Assembly (NCBI GenBank): GCA_910588165.1
Contig: CAJUOR010000001.1
Location: 17,471-81,470, forward strand
Direction: 5' to 3'
Source: an uncultured Thomasclavelia sp.
GTDB lineage: Bacteria > Bacillota_I > Bacilli_A > Erysipelotrichales > Coprobacillaceae
DNA: 64,000 bases
Below are positions 33,003 through 41,402 of the stretch, in pieces (the first letter of the stretch is position 1; every line of letters begins with the position of its first letter). The notes under the pieces are model-generated. The model worked only from the letters and a program-made list of their open reading frames with translations, was not told the origin of the DNA and searched no databases. The translations under genes and the position numbers were made by a program.

Positions 33003-33446
33003 ATGGATAAAATTAAAAAAATTTGGAAAGAATTAAGTGTTTTCGGTGTTGTTCTTGTCTGCATCTTAGGTTTATATATTTATCGCTTAATCGTAACAGT
33101 TGATATTCCTACGGTTTCCGGTGATAAAGTGGTGAGTATGATTGAAAATGATAAATCATTTGTCCTATATACAGGTAAAGAAAGTGTGGCTAATACATCT
33201 GTTTATGCTACGACCATTGAAACTTACTTAAAGAAAAATCGCTCAGATAAAATCTATTACTTAGATACTGAAAAACTCGATGAAGCTGAGGCTTTTGTGA
33301 AGAAATATTTTGGTGAGGAAGGTGTCGATTCAACTAACCCTCATACTTATGTCTTTATTAACGGCGACTTAACTACTAAATATACGAGTGCCTTAGGTTA
33401 CTATGACCTAGACAAGTTAATGAACTCATTTAACGAAACAAAGTAA
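33003..33446 (+). CDS. Membrane-anchored thioredoxin-like protein without CxxC
   Basis: A 147-residue protein with one N-terminal membrane helix (about 12-32) and a thioredoxin-like domain. The fold is suggested by DKSFVLYTGKESVANTSVYA (strand, then the region where active enzymes carry CxxC, here Ser/Asn residues), KIYYLDTEKLD and the cis-proline-like NPHTYVFINGDLTTKYTSA. It resembles bacteriocin transport accessory proteins (BrcD/PedC type). With no cysteines in the loop it cannot act as a disulfide exchanger. Strong promoter and AAGGAGG site. Confidence 0.65.
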   Translation: MDKIKKIWKELSVFGVVLVCILGLYIYRLIVTVDIPTVSGDKVVSMIENDKSFVLYTGKESVANTSVYATTIETYLKKNRSDKIYYLDTEKLDEAEAFVKKYFGEEGVDSTNPHTYVFINGDLTTKYTSALGYYDLDKLMNSFNETK

Positions 33447-33458
33447 ACATGACTAATG

Positions 33459-33488
33459 AAAAAAACTTTCTATAAAGAAAGTTTTTTT
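33459..33488. terminator. Bidirectional terminator overlapping the end of the TIGR01906-like gene
   Basis: AAAAAACTTTC/GAAAGTTTTTT with a six-base loop holding the minus-strand stop codon. Confidence 0.75.
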
Positions 33489-34078
33489 GTTTTATAACGA
33501 TATAAGCCATAAAGAATCAATGCACATAAGACAACGATTAACACAATCGCAAAGAATCCATGCATAAAGAACTGCTCAGGCAATATGCTAATGACAGGAT
33601 CGGTCCTGACATCAAATATCCAATAGTCATTGCGGAAAAAAAGACGATGAAAAGTAACAAAAGCCGCACTGAAATTAAGCGAAGCCGTAATACCGATAGC
33701 TAAAGGAACTAAAATCATCAACATAGCTGTTTTTTTCAAAAAAGTAAAATCCTGCTGCTTAATCTCAAAATAAGCCCCGATTCCTCCGCAAATGCCTGTT
33801 ATTAACCAAAGAATCTGCAAAGCATCGACAATATTTTTAACCTCCGCAAAATGAACCACTCCATTTGTGGACATTACAAAACTTTCCAAAGTTAAAGGTT
33901 CACGATTAAAAATCCACAAATAATTAGCCAAACTTGAAAAGTTACGCGCAATTTCTTCCTTGCTTAAGCCACTGTATATATCTAAGCGATAGTGGTTAAC
34001 ATCTAAACGATGAATGAGCGGTGAAATTAAAATGGTTAACATAATCCCTGAAAGGATAAAAAACACCATCAAAGCCAT
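33470..34078 (-). CDS. TIGR01906/DUF1461-family integral membrane protein
   Basis: A 202-residue membrane protein with four helices. The loop TFHRLFFRNDYWIFDV, then DPVISILPEQFFMHG, matches the TIGR01906 pattern (FHxxFF...W.FD...D..I.LFPE.F). The extracytoplasmic loop at about 25-90 is polar. Function unknown in all species, although often next to translation or phosphatase genes. Third in an operon after rdgB and trmL (gap of two bases). Confidence 0.75.
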   Translation of the reverse strand: MALMVFFILSGIMLTILISPLIHRLDVNHYRLDIYSGLSKEEIARNFSSLANYLWIFNREPLTLESFVMSTNGVVHFAEVKNIVDALQILWLITGICGGIGAYFEIKQQDFTFLKKTAMLMILVPLAIGITASLNFSAAFVTFHRLFFRNDYWIFDVRTDPVISILPEQFFMHGFFAIVLIVVLCALILYGLYRYKTKKLSL

Positions 34079-34080
34079 CT

Positions 34081-34599
34081 TTAAATTTCTTCATCATAAA
34101 GGAAATCCTCTCCTTTTTGCACTTCTACTTTAGAAAGTGTCGGGAAATCCTGCTGTCTTAAAGCTTCATATAAAATCATCATAGCGCAGTTAGACAAATT
34201 CAAACTACGAACATTATCGCTCATGGGAATACGCATACATCTATCTAAATGGGCTTTAAGAATATCATGAGGAATCCCATCGTGCTCATGCCCTAACACA
34301 AAATAGTGGGCTTTTGAACTGTCGCTAAAATCAAAATCACTGTAACAGCGTTTTGAATAACGGGTTAAAAAATAATATTCGCCCGGATTTTTAGCACAAA
34401 ATTCTTCCCAATTTTCATAAACATACATATTCAGGTATTTGACATAATCCAAACCCGAACGTTTCATATACTTATCATCTAATGAAAAACCCAAAGGCTT
34501 TATGAGATGAAGTGTCGCCTTACCGGCAACACAACTACGCATGATATTACCTGTATTTTGAGGAATAGCCGGATGAACTAAAACGATATGATTACTCAC
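34081..34599 (-). CDS. trmL: tRNA (cytidine/uridine-34-2'-O)-methyltransferase
   Basis: A 172-residue SPOUT enzyme that 2'-O-methylates the wobble nucleotide of certain leucine tRNAs with SAM. It begins HIVLVHPAIPQNTGNIMRSC (AdoMet/tRNA site; NTGN is typical). FVLGHEHDGIP is the Gly loop of the knot, and MRIPMSDNVRSLNLSNCAMM closes the trefoil. Length fits TrmL. It overlaps rdgB by eight bases and is followed closely by the TIGR01906-like gene. Confidence 0.92.
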   Translation of the reverse strand: MSNHIVLVHPAIPQNTGNIMRSCVAGKATLHLIKPLGFSLDDKYMKRSGLDYVKYLNMYVYENWEEFCAKNPGEYYFLTRYSKRCYSDFDFSDSSKAHYFVLGHEHDGIPHDILKAHLDRCMRIPMSDNVRSLNLSNCAMMILYEALRQQDFPTLSKVEVQKGEDFLYDEEI

Positions 34600-35191
34600 C
34601 TTGCTTCATCTCCTTAATCATTTCTAAAACATGGCGTGTCGCTTTGGCACGATGAGAATATAAGTTTTTCTCTTCTAAATTCATTTGAGCAGCGGTTTTC
34701 TTCACCAATGGGAAATAGAAAATCGGATCATAACCAAAACCGTTTGTCCCACTTGCCTTTAAAGCAATTTCACCTTCCATCGTTTCTCTGAAAACAACTG
34801 TTTCTTGATTCGGAATAGCGATTGCCATCGCACATACATAGCGTGCAGTACGCTGTGTTTGTCCTCTTAAAAGCTCCAATAAATAATTGTTTTTTATATC
34901 ATAAGGTGTATCATGTCCTAAAAAACGTGCTGATTGAACACCCGGTTCTTTATTTAATGCATCAATCTCTAAACCTGAATCATCGGCAATGACCATCTTA
35001 CCTGTCATTTCACAAATAGCTTCTGCCTTAATTTTAGCATTTTCTTCAAATGTAGTGCCTGTTTCTTCAATATCAATAGGTTGCTCAAAAACATCTTTTA
35101 AAGCCTTCACCTGAATATTCAACTCATCAAATAACATTTGCATTTCTTTGACTTTACCTTCATTATTTGTAGCCATGATAATTTCTTTCAT
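34592..35191 (-). CDS. rdgB: XTP/dITP pyrophosphatase (Ham1/RdgB)
   Basis: A 199-residue house-cleaning enzyme that removes non-canonical purine triphosphates. The opening IIMATNNEGKVKEMQ matches the Ham1 start; MVIADDSGLEIDALNKEPGV is the substrate and metal site; FGYDPIFYFP and SHRAKATRHVLEMI are the C-terminal motifs. ATG at 35191 follows AAAGGAGG. First gene of a three-gene operon (rdgB-trmL-TIGR01906). Confidence 0.94.
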   Translation of the reverse strand: MKEIIMATNNEGKVKEMQMLFDELNIQVKALKDVFEQPIDIEETGTTFEENAKIKAEAICEMTGKMVIADDSGLEIDALNKEPGVQSARFLGHDTPYDIKNNYLLELLRGQTQRTARYVCAMAIAIPNQETVVFRETMEGEIALKASGTNGFGYDPIFYFPLVKKTAAQMNLEEKNLYSHRAKATRHVLEMIKEMKQGE

Positions 35192-35330
35192 GCGGGTACC
35201 TCCTTTAAACTCAACCACATCATTTTAACATATATAAATAAAAAGCAAAGTATTATTTTCATATTTTAAAAAAAAGCAATTCATCTAATCGCTTTCATGT
35301 ATAATGAAAGATAAGAAAAGAGGGAAAAAT

Positions 35331-36086
35331 ATGAAATTAAAAAAATTGATTGTCAATGCCGATGATTTTGGTATGACAGAAGGAAACACTATTGCCACTA
35401 TTATGTGTCATGAAACGGGGATTTTAACATCTACGACTTTAATGGTTAATATGCCATTTGCACCTCTAGCTGTCAATTTAGCTAAAAGACATCAAAACTT
35501 AGGTGTAGGTATTCACTTAGTTTTAACTGTGGGACGTCCTTTAGTTGAAGGGGCTACTAGCTATACAGATGAAGAGGGTAATTTCCGTCGTCCTAGCTCT
35601 TATGAAGATGGTAATCCACACGCTAACTTAGATGAACTTTATACAGAATGGAAAGCTCAAATTGAAAGATTCATTGAATTGATGGGAAAAAAACCAACAC
35701 ATATTGACTCTCATCACCATGTGCATTTATTGCCTTGGCACTTTGAAGTAACCAAACGCTTAGCCAACGAATATGATTTACCAATGCGTTTAGAGGAATT
35801 TGAAGATGACTATGCTTATCCCCACGCTTATCTTGCCCGTGGTTTTTATGAGGATACAGCTAATACTGACTACTTTACAAATGAAACTAATCCATTTGGC
35901 TTATTCGATCATGAAATTGCCGAAGTTATGTGTCACCCGGCTTTTATCGATCAAAGATTATTGGACATGAGCTCCTATGCTCTTCCTCGTGCTAAAGAAA
36001 TGATGACTTTAAGATCTTCTTTATTGAAAGAATGGGTTCAACAAAACGGCATCGAACTTATTAACTTTAGTGATTTAAAAAAATAA
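35331..36086 (+). CDS. ChbG/YdjC-family carbohydrate deacetylase (copy 1)
   Basis: A 251-residue deacetylase of the YdjC/ChbG fold, which removes an acetyl group from chito-oligosaccharides or related sugars using a divalent metal. NADDFG (metal Asp) is near the N-terminus, HIDSHHHVHLLPW holds the metal His residues, and VMCHPAFID lies near the end. The ATG at 35331 follows AGAGGGA; an ATG at 35304 is within a TATAAT box (35300..35305). It is followed 18 bases later by a second copy; the pair form one transcript with a shared terminator. Confidence 0.88.
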   Translation: MKLKKLIVNADDFGMTEGNTIATIMCHETGILTSTTLMVNMPFAPLAVNLAKRHQNLGVGIHLVLTVGRPLVEGATSYTDEEGNFRRPSSYEDGNPHANLDELYTEWKAQIERFIELMGKKPTHIDSHHHVHLLPWHFEVTKRLANEYDLPMRLEEFEDDYAYPHAYLARGFYEDTANTDYFTNETNPFGLFDHEIAEVMCHPAFIDQRLLDMSSYALPRAKEMMTLRSSLLKEWVQQNGIELINFSDLKK

Positions 36087-36104
36087 ACAAAGGAGAATAA
36101 CGAA

Positions 36105-36857
36105 GTGAAATTAAAAAAATTAATTGTCAATGCGGACGATTTTGGCATAACCGAAGGTCATACCATCGCAACAATTATGTGTCATGAAAATGGTATCGTA
36201 ACTTCCACAACCATGATGACTAATATGCCTTTTGCACCTCTAGCTGCAAAATTAGCGAAAAAACACCCGACTTTAGGTGTAGGGATTCACTTAGTTTTAA
36301 CTGTGGGACGTCCTTTAGTTGAAGGGGCTACTAGTTATATAGATGAAGACGGTAATTTCCGTCGCCCTAGCTCTTATGAAGATGGTAATCCACACGCCAA
36401 CTTAGATGAGCTTTATACAGAATGGAAAGCTCAAATTGAAAGATTCATTGAATTGATGGGAAAAAAACCAACACATATTGACTCCCATCACCACGTTCAT
36501 ATGTTACCTTGGCACTTTGAAGTAACAAAACGTTTAGCTAATGAATATGATATTCCTATGCGTTTAAAGGAATTTGATGAAGATTACAAATATCCGCACG
36601 CTTATTTAATAGGAGATTTTTACAAAGATAAAGCTGTTCCTGAATATTTCAGTGATGCAACTGCTTCTGATTTCTTAAATAAAGAATGTGCCGAGATTAT
36701 GTGCCATCCGGCTTTTGTCGATCAAAGATTATTAGACATGAGCTCATATACTAAAGACAGAGCTAAGGAAATGGCGATTTTACGTGATCCCAAAGTCAAG
36801 GCTTGGATTGAAGAAAATCATATTGAATTGATTAGCTTTGCCGATTTTAAAAAATAA
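36105..36857 (+). CDS. ChbG/YdjC-family carbohydrate deacetylase (copy 2)
   Basis: A 250-residue paralogue of 35331..36086 with the same motifs (NADDFG, HIDSHHHVHMLPW, IMCHPAFVD). The central ~245 bases are nearly identical between the copies, whereas N- and C-terminal thirds differ, most after residue 170. The GTG start is preceded by AGGAG at nine bases. The two probably arose by tandem duplication with later divergence and partial gene conversion; the different C-termini suggest different oligosaccharide substrates. Confidence 0.88.
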   Translation: MKLKKLIVNADDFGITEGHTIATIMCHENGIVTSTTMMTNMPFAPLAAKLAKKHPTLGVGIHLVLTVGRPLVEGATSYIDEDGNFRRPSSYEDGNPHANLDELYTEWKAQIERFIELMGKKPTHIDSHHHVHMLPWHFEVTKRLANEYDIPMRLKEFDEDYKYPHAYLIGDFYKDKAVPEYFSDATASDFLNKECAEIMCHPAFVDQRLLDMSSYTKDRAKEMAILRDPKVKAWIEENHIELISFADFKK

Positions 36858-36861
36858 CGAC

Positions 36862-36895
36862 AATCCCTATGAGTAGCATTCATAGGGATTTTTAT
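36862..36895 (+). terminator. Terminator after the second deacetylase
   Basis: AATCCCTATGA/TCATAGGGATT stem with a T tract. Confidence 0.78.
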
Positions 36896-36962
36896 ATTTC
36901 TCTTTACTTCCTTGTTATTTTTAGGTATCATTTTGAATAGAGAAAAATAAGGGGGAAATGCC

Positions 36963-37979
36963 ATGGCAATTATTTTACCTAAAAACTATCATTCAAAATT
37001 AAATCTTCAAGAAACGGAAATTGCGATTAAATTGATTAAAGATACATTTGAAAGAAGATTAGCGGAGTCACTACGCTTAACCCGTGTTTCCGCACCTTTA
37101 TTTGTGAATGCGAGCAGTGGCTTAAACGATGACTTAAATGATGTCGAGCGCCCTGTCAGCTTTGATATTCCCGATATTCACGAGGACAATATTCAAATTG
37201 TTCATTCATTGGCAAAATGGAAAAGACACGCCCTCCATCGTTACCATTTCGGCACTTTAGAGGGACTGTATACAGATATGAACGCGATTAGAAGAGATGA
37301 AACCTTAGATAACCTGCACTCTGTCTATGTCGATCAATGGGATTGGGAATTAGTCATTTCTAAGGAAGAGCGCTGTGAAAAATTCTTATATTATACCGTC
37401 AATAAAATTTATAGTGTGCTGCAAGAAATCGAATATTTAATGCATAAACGCTACCCACAATTAGAAGATAGTGCCGATTGCTTACCATCGACCATCTATT
37501 TTATTACAAGTCAGGAGTTAGAGAACCGTTATCCTAACTTAACCCCTAAACAAAGAGAGTACAAAATTACAAAACAACATAAAGCCGTCTTTATCTCAAA
37601 AATCGGTTATCCTCTAAGTTCCGGTCAAGCCCATGACAAACGAGCACCTGATTATGACGATTGGGAGCTTAACGGTGACATTTTAGTCTTCTATCCTTTA
37701 CTAGACTGCGCTTTAGAGCTATCTAGTATGGGAATTCGGGTTGATGAGAACACCTTGAAAAAGCAATTGGAAGTGGCAAACGCAACGCACAAAATAGCTT
37801 TTCCTTATCACCAAGAAGTTTTAAATAAAGTCCTACCCTTAACAATCGGAGGAGGCATCGGTCAATCAAGACTTTGTATGTACTTCCTTAAAAAAGCCCA
37901 TATCGGTGAAGTTCAGGCTTCAATATGGTCTGATGAAACCCTAGAGATTTGTGCTAAACATCATATTCATTTACTCTAA
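36963..37979 (+). CDS. asnA: Aspartate-ammonia ligase (asparagine synthetase A)
   Basis: A 338-residue class II synthetase-like enzyme that makes asparagine from aspartate, ammonia and ATP. It matches AsnA throughout: SAPLFVNASSGLNDDLNDVE, QIVHSLAKWKRHAL, TDMNAIRRDE, DQWDWE and TIGGGIGQSRLCMYFL are the conserved sites. Length is typical (about 330-340). ATG follows GGGGGAAATGCC. The leader is too short for a T-box. Its terminator overlaps the stop codon. Confidence 0.95.
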   Translation: MAIILPKNYHSKLNLQETEIAIKLIKDTFERRLAESLRLTRVSAPLFVNASSGLNDDLNDVERPVSFDIPDIHEDNIQIVHSLAKWKRHALHRYHFGTLEGLYTDMNAIRRDETLDNLHSVYVDQWDWELVISKEERCEKFLYYTVNKIYSVLQEIEYLMHKRYPQLEDSADCLPSTIYFITSQELENRYPNLTPKQREYKITKQHKAVFISKIGYPLSSGQAHDKRAPDYDDWELNGDILVFYPLLDCALELSSMGIRVDENTLKKQLEVANATHKIAFPYHQEVLNKVLPLTIGGGIGQSRLCMYFLKKAHIGEVQASIWSDETLEICAKHHIHLL

Positions 37980-38005
37980 GTGACCGCTTGTGGTCACTTT
38001 TTTTA
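37978..38005 (+). terminator. Terminator overlapping the asnA stop codon
   Basis: AAGTGACC/GGTCACTT with a six-base loop and seven T; its first two bases are the end of the stop codon. Confidence 0.75.
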
Positions 38006-38040
38006 GTTCTTAGCATAACTTAAGATAGAGGTGACTGACT

Positions 38041-38502
38041 ATGCAAATATTTAGATTTTTACTCATACCGTTTTTAACGTATGTTTTATCACTTGTCAAG
38101 GTTCAAAAAACGGTTTTCAAATTTCTCAATCCCCAAAATCATTGTCCCTATCAAAAAACAAAATGGTTATGGGTTCCTTTATTAATTCAAACTATTATTG
38201 AATATCCTACACATACCTATTTAGCTTATTTGCCCACCCGCCTATGTATGATAATCCTAACTTTATTGTCGATGTTTCTAACATCTAGCTTTCTCCAATA
38301 TGTTTTACAGACAAATCATAAAACAATCGACATTCTTAGCTATATTACAGCTTTAACGCTCGGCTTTCTTTTTGAAAGCTATTATATCACCGCTTTGCTG
38401 ACCTTTCACCCTTACGATCCGATTTTTGCCTTTTTAGGCTTGATTTTTCTATTATTGATTTATATCTTAAATGATTTTTATTTAGAAGATACTTCTTCGT
38501 AG
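38041..38502 (+). CDS. Small polytopic membrane protein
   Basis: A 153-residue hydrophobic protein with about four membrane helices (first FLLIPFLTYVLSLV) and a short polar C-terminus. GAGGTG ribosome site. No family recognised. It follows asnA by 61 bases, across a terminator, so likely its own unit. Confidence 0.55.
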   Translation: MQIFRFLLIPFLTYVLSLVKVQKTVFKFLNPQNHCPYQKTKWLWVPLLIQTIIEYPTHTYLAYLPTRLCMIILTLLSMFLTSSFLQYVLQTNHKTIDILSYITALTLGFLFESYYITALLTFHPYDPIFAFLGLIFLLLIYILNDFYLEDTSS

Positions 38503-38530
38503 TCATAGAAAAGCAGTAACCTTATAAATA

Positions 38531-38557
38531 AAAAGATGGAAGCTTAATGTTCCACCT
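38531..38557 (-). terminator. Terminator of the tldD-tldE operon
   Basis: GGTGGAA/TTCCATC (one G-U pair) with TTTTTAT on the minus strand. Confidence 0.65.
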
Positions 38558-38571
38558 TCATTTGACATCAT

Positions 38572-39837
38572 CTATTCACAAGCGATTCGCACTTTTTCTA
38601 AAAGAATGGCACTTGGTACAACCGCATTGTTGTATTTTGATAATTCTTTTGAGAGAACCATCGTTTTTTCATTATCCTTAATATTGCCCGAAATACTGCC
38701 TTTGGATATAACTACTTTTTTCTCTCCATCAAAATAATAACCTAGACGAATTTCACCATTAAAATCCCCGGTAATCGGGTGACATAAGAAATCAGAAAAC
38801 TGAACAATTTCAAGATAAGGCTCACTTTTCATCTTCTCAAGAGTTATTGAACCGGGAGCTATCTTAAAGTTATAAACCATCGTTGTATCCAAATTGTCCG
38901 TATAACTTGAAAAAATATGATCACCCCAGAAATTTTGAACTTGTCCCTTGTCGACTAGAGTCACTTGACGGCATGGTCGCCCTTCTCTATCATAGGCAAA
39001 GTTCATAGAAGAATGCTCTAAATAAGGCAAGCCTTCTAAATGAAAATCAGCTGGTCCTAGCTTATCGCCAATTGCAACAGTGCTATATTGTTGATAGAGT
39101 GCATCAACCCGTAACTGAAATAAGTAGTATCTGAAAATAGACAACACATTTTCCTGACTGATAATAATACGCTGACAGATATGTTGCTGTTTTAAAGGCT
39201 CTGCTTTGACACGATCTTTAGCCTGTCTAGTCGCTTTACCTAATTGATGTTTTAATTCCACAATATTCGGTTCTCCAAAATGAATATCTTGATAGATTTC
39301 TATTTCATGATCTTCATTTTTGGCGTTGATAATCACTTCTAATTCATGACTAGGATAACTGTAAGTAACATCAACCCCTTTAGAATTGACAATGCGTACC
39401 TCAGTCATACTTTCAAATAATTCATATGAGTTTAAAGCGATATCCTCGTCTTCATGGAAATCAGCCATGACATCAAAAACACCTTGAATCGTTCCTAAAG
39501 AAGAAGATGCTTTCCCTTCTATATCAGAAGATGGGGAAGGTAATTCATAATATGGGTTCTTGACATAACCGGCTTCTTTAACTAAATCACAAATACGCTC
39601 TTGAATGCGTTTAATATCCCATGCTTCACTTAATTTGCATGAGGCACTGCCTTTATAACGTTCATTGCATTCATAAATCGTTTGATAAACCGTTAAATAG
39701 AAATGCTTCACTTTTTTAGCTCTGGACATATCTAATTTTTTGCCTATGCAAAACCACTCTTTGCCGTAAACTGTTTCTTCCACAATTAAATATTCATTGA
39801 TTTTTTCTTCCTTTAAAGCTTGTAGGATTTTTTCCAT
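38572..39837 (-). CDS. tldE: TldE/PmbA subunit of the TldD/E metalloprotease
   Basis: A 421-residue non-catalytic partner of TldD. It lacks the HExxxH motif, as expected. The C-terminal half carries GLPYLEHSSMNFAYDREGRP and ITGDFNGEIRLGYYFDGEKK, typical of PmbA/TldE, which end with a conserved Gly-rich beta-barrel. TldD/E clear peptides or process modified peptides and bacteriocin precursors. Start ATG is one base after the tldD stop, so the pair are translated together. Confidence 0.85.
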   Translation of the reverse strand: MEKILQALKEEKINEYLIVEETVYGKEWFCIGKKLDMSRAKKVKHFYLTVYQTIYECNERYKGSASCKLSEAWDIKRIQERICDLVKEAGYVKNPYYELPSPSSDIEGKASSSLGTIQGVFDVMADFHEDEDIALNSYELFESMTEVRIVNSKGVDVTYSYPSHELEVIINAKNEDHEIEIYQDIHFGEPNIVELKHQLGKATRQAKDRVKAEPLKQQHICQRIIISQENVLSIFRYYLFQLRVDALYQQYSTVAIGDKLGPADFHLEGLPYLEHSSMNFAYDREGRPCRQVTLVDKGQVQNFWGDHIFSSYTDNLDTTMVYNFKIAPGSITLEKMKSEPYLEIVQFSDFLCHPITGDFNGEIRLGYYFDGEKKVVISKGSISGNIKDNEKTMVLSKELSKYNNAVVPSAILLEKVRIACE

Positions 39838-39838
39838 T

Positions 39839-41266
39839 TTAACCTAACCTCGCTTTCGCTTTTAAGTAAGGTCCGCCATCACTGACTTTAACCCATTCTT
39901 TATAGCCCTTGCCACAAGACCCGCCACCATGTAAGACAACTTCATCACTAACCATTGTAATAGATTTCAAAAGCTCAGGCACATAGCCGGTCAAAATCAC
40001 CGGTGCAAAAATTCTACCTGTCAATTGTCCATCTACAATTTCTTTAGCTTTAGCTAAAACGCATTGAATCCCCCAATGCTTAGGATCTTCCATGCCCGAA
40101 TTAACCCCATCTAACAAGAACCCATATCGAATAGAGGCAATCATATCTTCAACTTTCGATTCACCTTTTTCAAAATAAGTATTTGTCATACGGCTGTACG
40201 CCTTACGTTCAAAGGATTCACGACGTCCATTACCTGTCAACTTTGACTTTAAACGAAGTCCCGAAGCCTCATCACAAATGCCTTGTTGCAAAATACCTTT
40301 TTCAATCAAAACCGTTTCTTGTCCTAGGTTTCCTTCATCATCAAATAAGTAGCTTGCAACTTCTTCTTTTGGAAGAGCCCCGTCTACCATCGTCACCAAA
40401 GGACTAGCTACGACTTCGCCGATATGATTTTTAGCTAAGGCACGATTTTTCACAAACATATCCATTTCAACCCCATGACCGAAAGCTTCGTGGGCGATAA
40501 CGCCACTGACAAGCGGTGTACAAATAACATCATAGACACCCGGTGTCAGAGGTTCACTTTTTAGAAGTTCCAACGCTTCTTTAGCAACTAACTCTATTTT
40601 TTCATCTATACACTCTAAAATTTCAAGACCTTTAAGCCCTGTTGCAAATTGATATTCCGAGAAAACTTTATCACCTTCACGAACAGTGGCATTAACCATT
40701 AGTTCGGAGTACATATAACCCTGATATAATTCTTTACATGAAGCGATAAACGCTTTAGAAACATGAACATTATTTAACGTAATAACTGCATTAACAATTC
40801 TCTCATCAAAAGCTAAAAGCTTATCTTTAGCTTTGGTAAGTATTCCAATAACAGCAGCTACACCTATTTCATCTAAAGAAGTTTGAATTGTCTTTTCGTC
40901 ACTTTCATAAATCATCGCATCACTGCACATGATTTCATCAAAATTTTCCAAATGGGATTCTCTTTGAATTTGTAAATCTTCTAAATACAGTTTTTTCACA
41001 AGCTCGAATATCACTGCCGGTTCATCCCACTCATTAAACGAATATTCAAAATAACGCCCGGCTTTTAAAACACGCACAACAAAGCCACATTCATTACCTG
41101 AAAAATCCTGAATGCTTGTCGCTTTGGCAGTAACTGAAAATGTCTTTCCTTTTGTATCACTGCCTAAGATACTCGCATAATCAAAATAATTCATTAATAA
41201 TGCCACTAATTCTGTCATTACATCTATTTTATCTCTTAAATAACTTGAACACTTTATTTTAGCCAT
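39839..41266 (-). CDS. tldD: TldD metalloprotease subunit
   Basis: A 475-residue zinc protease. The HExxxH motif is SGVIAHEAFGHGVEMD (His and Glu ligands in AHEAFGH), with the third ligand region GGGSCGKGYKEWVKVSDGGP at the C-terminus. The heterodimer with TldE degrades unfolded peptides and matures some RiPP peptides. AGGAGGT precedes the ATG. Immediately upstream of tldE; no peptide precursor gene is visible nearby. Confidence 0.88.
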   Translation of the reverse strand: MAKIKCSSYLRDKIDVMTELVALLMNYFDYASILGSDTKGKTFSVTAKATSIQDFSGNECGFVVRVLKAGRYFEYSFNEWDEPAVIFELVKKLYLEDLQIQRESHLENFDEIMCSDAMIYESDEKTIQTSLDEIGVAAVIGILTKAKDKLLAFDERIVNAVITLNNVHVSKAFIASCKELYQGYMYSELMVNATVREGDKVFSEYQFATGLKGLEILECIDEKIELVAKEALELLKSEPLTPGVYDVICTPLVSGVIAHEAFGHGVEMDMFVKNRALAKNHIGEVVASPLVTMVDGALPKEEVASYLFDDEGNLGQETVLIEKGILQQGICDEASGLRLKSKLTGNGRRESFERKAYSRMTNTYFEKGESKVEDMIASIRYGFLLDGVNSGMEDPKHWGIQCVLAKAKEIVDGQLTGRIFAPVILTGYVPELLKSITMVSDEVVLHGGGSCGKGYKEWVKVSDGGPYLKAKARLG

Positions 41267-41289
41267 GCTGACCTCCTTCTACCATAAAT

Positions 41290-41317
41290 AAAAAAGAGAT
41301 ATGGTATCCATATCTCT
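41290..41317 (-). terminator. Terminator of the Mn2+-riboswitch ATPase gene
   Basis: AGAGATATG/CATATCTCT with a T tract on the minus strand, between the ATPase stop and tldD start. Confidence 0.75.
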
Positions 41318-41402
41318 ATTATAATTAATTCATCTAACAAATTGAAGCGAAATATGCTATAAATGCCTATTTTTTCATATAATTGCCGACTTTTTTCAAT
41401 CA

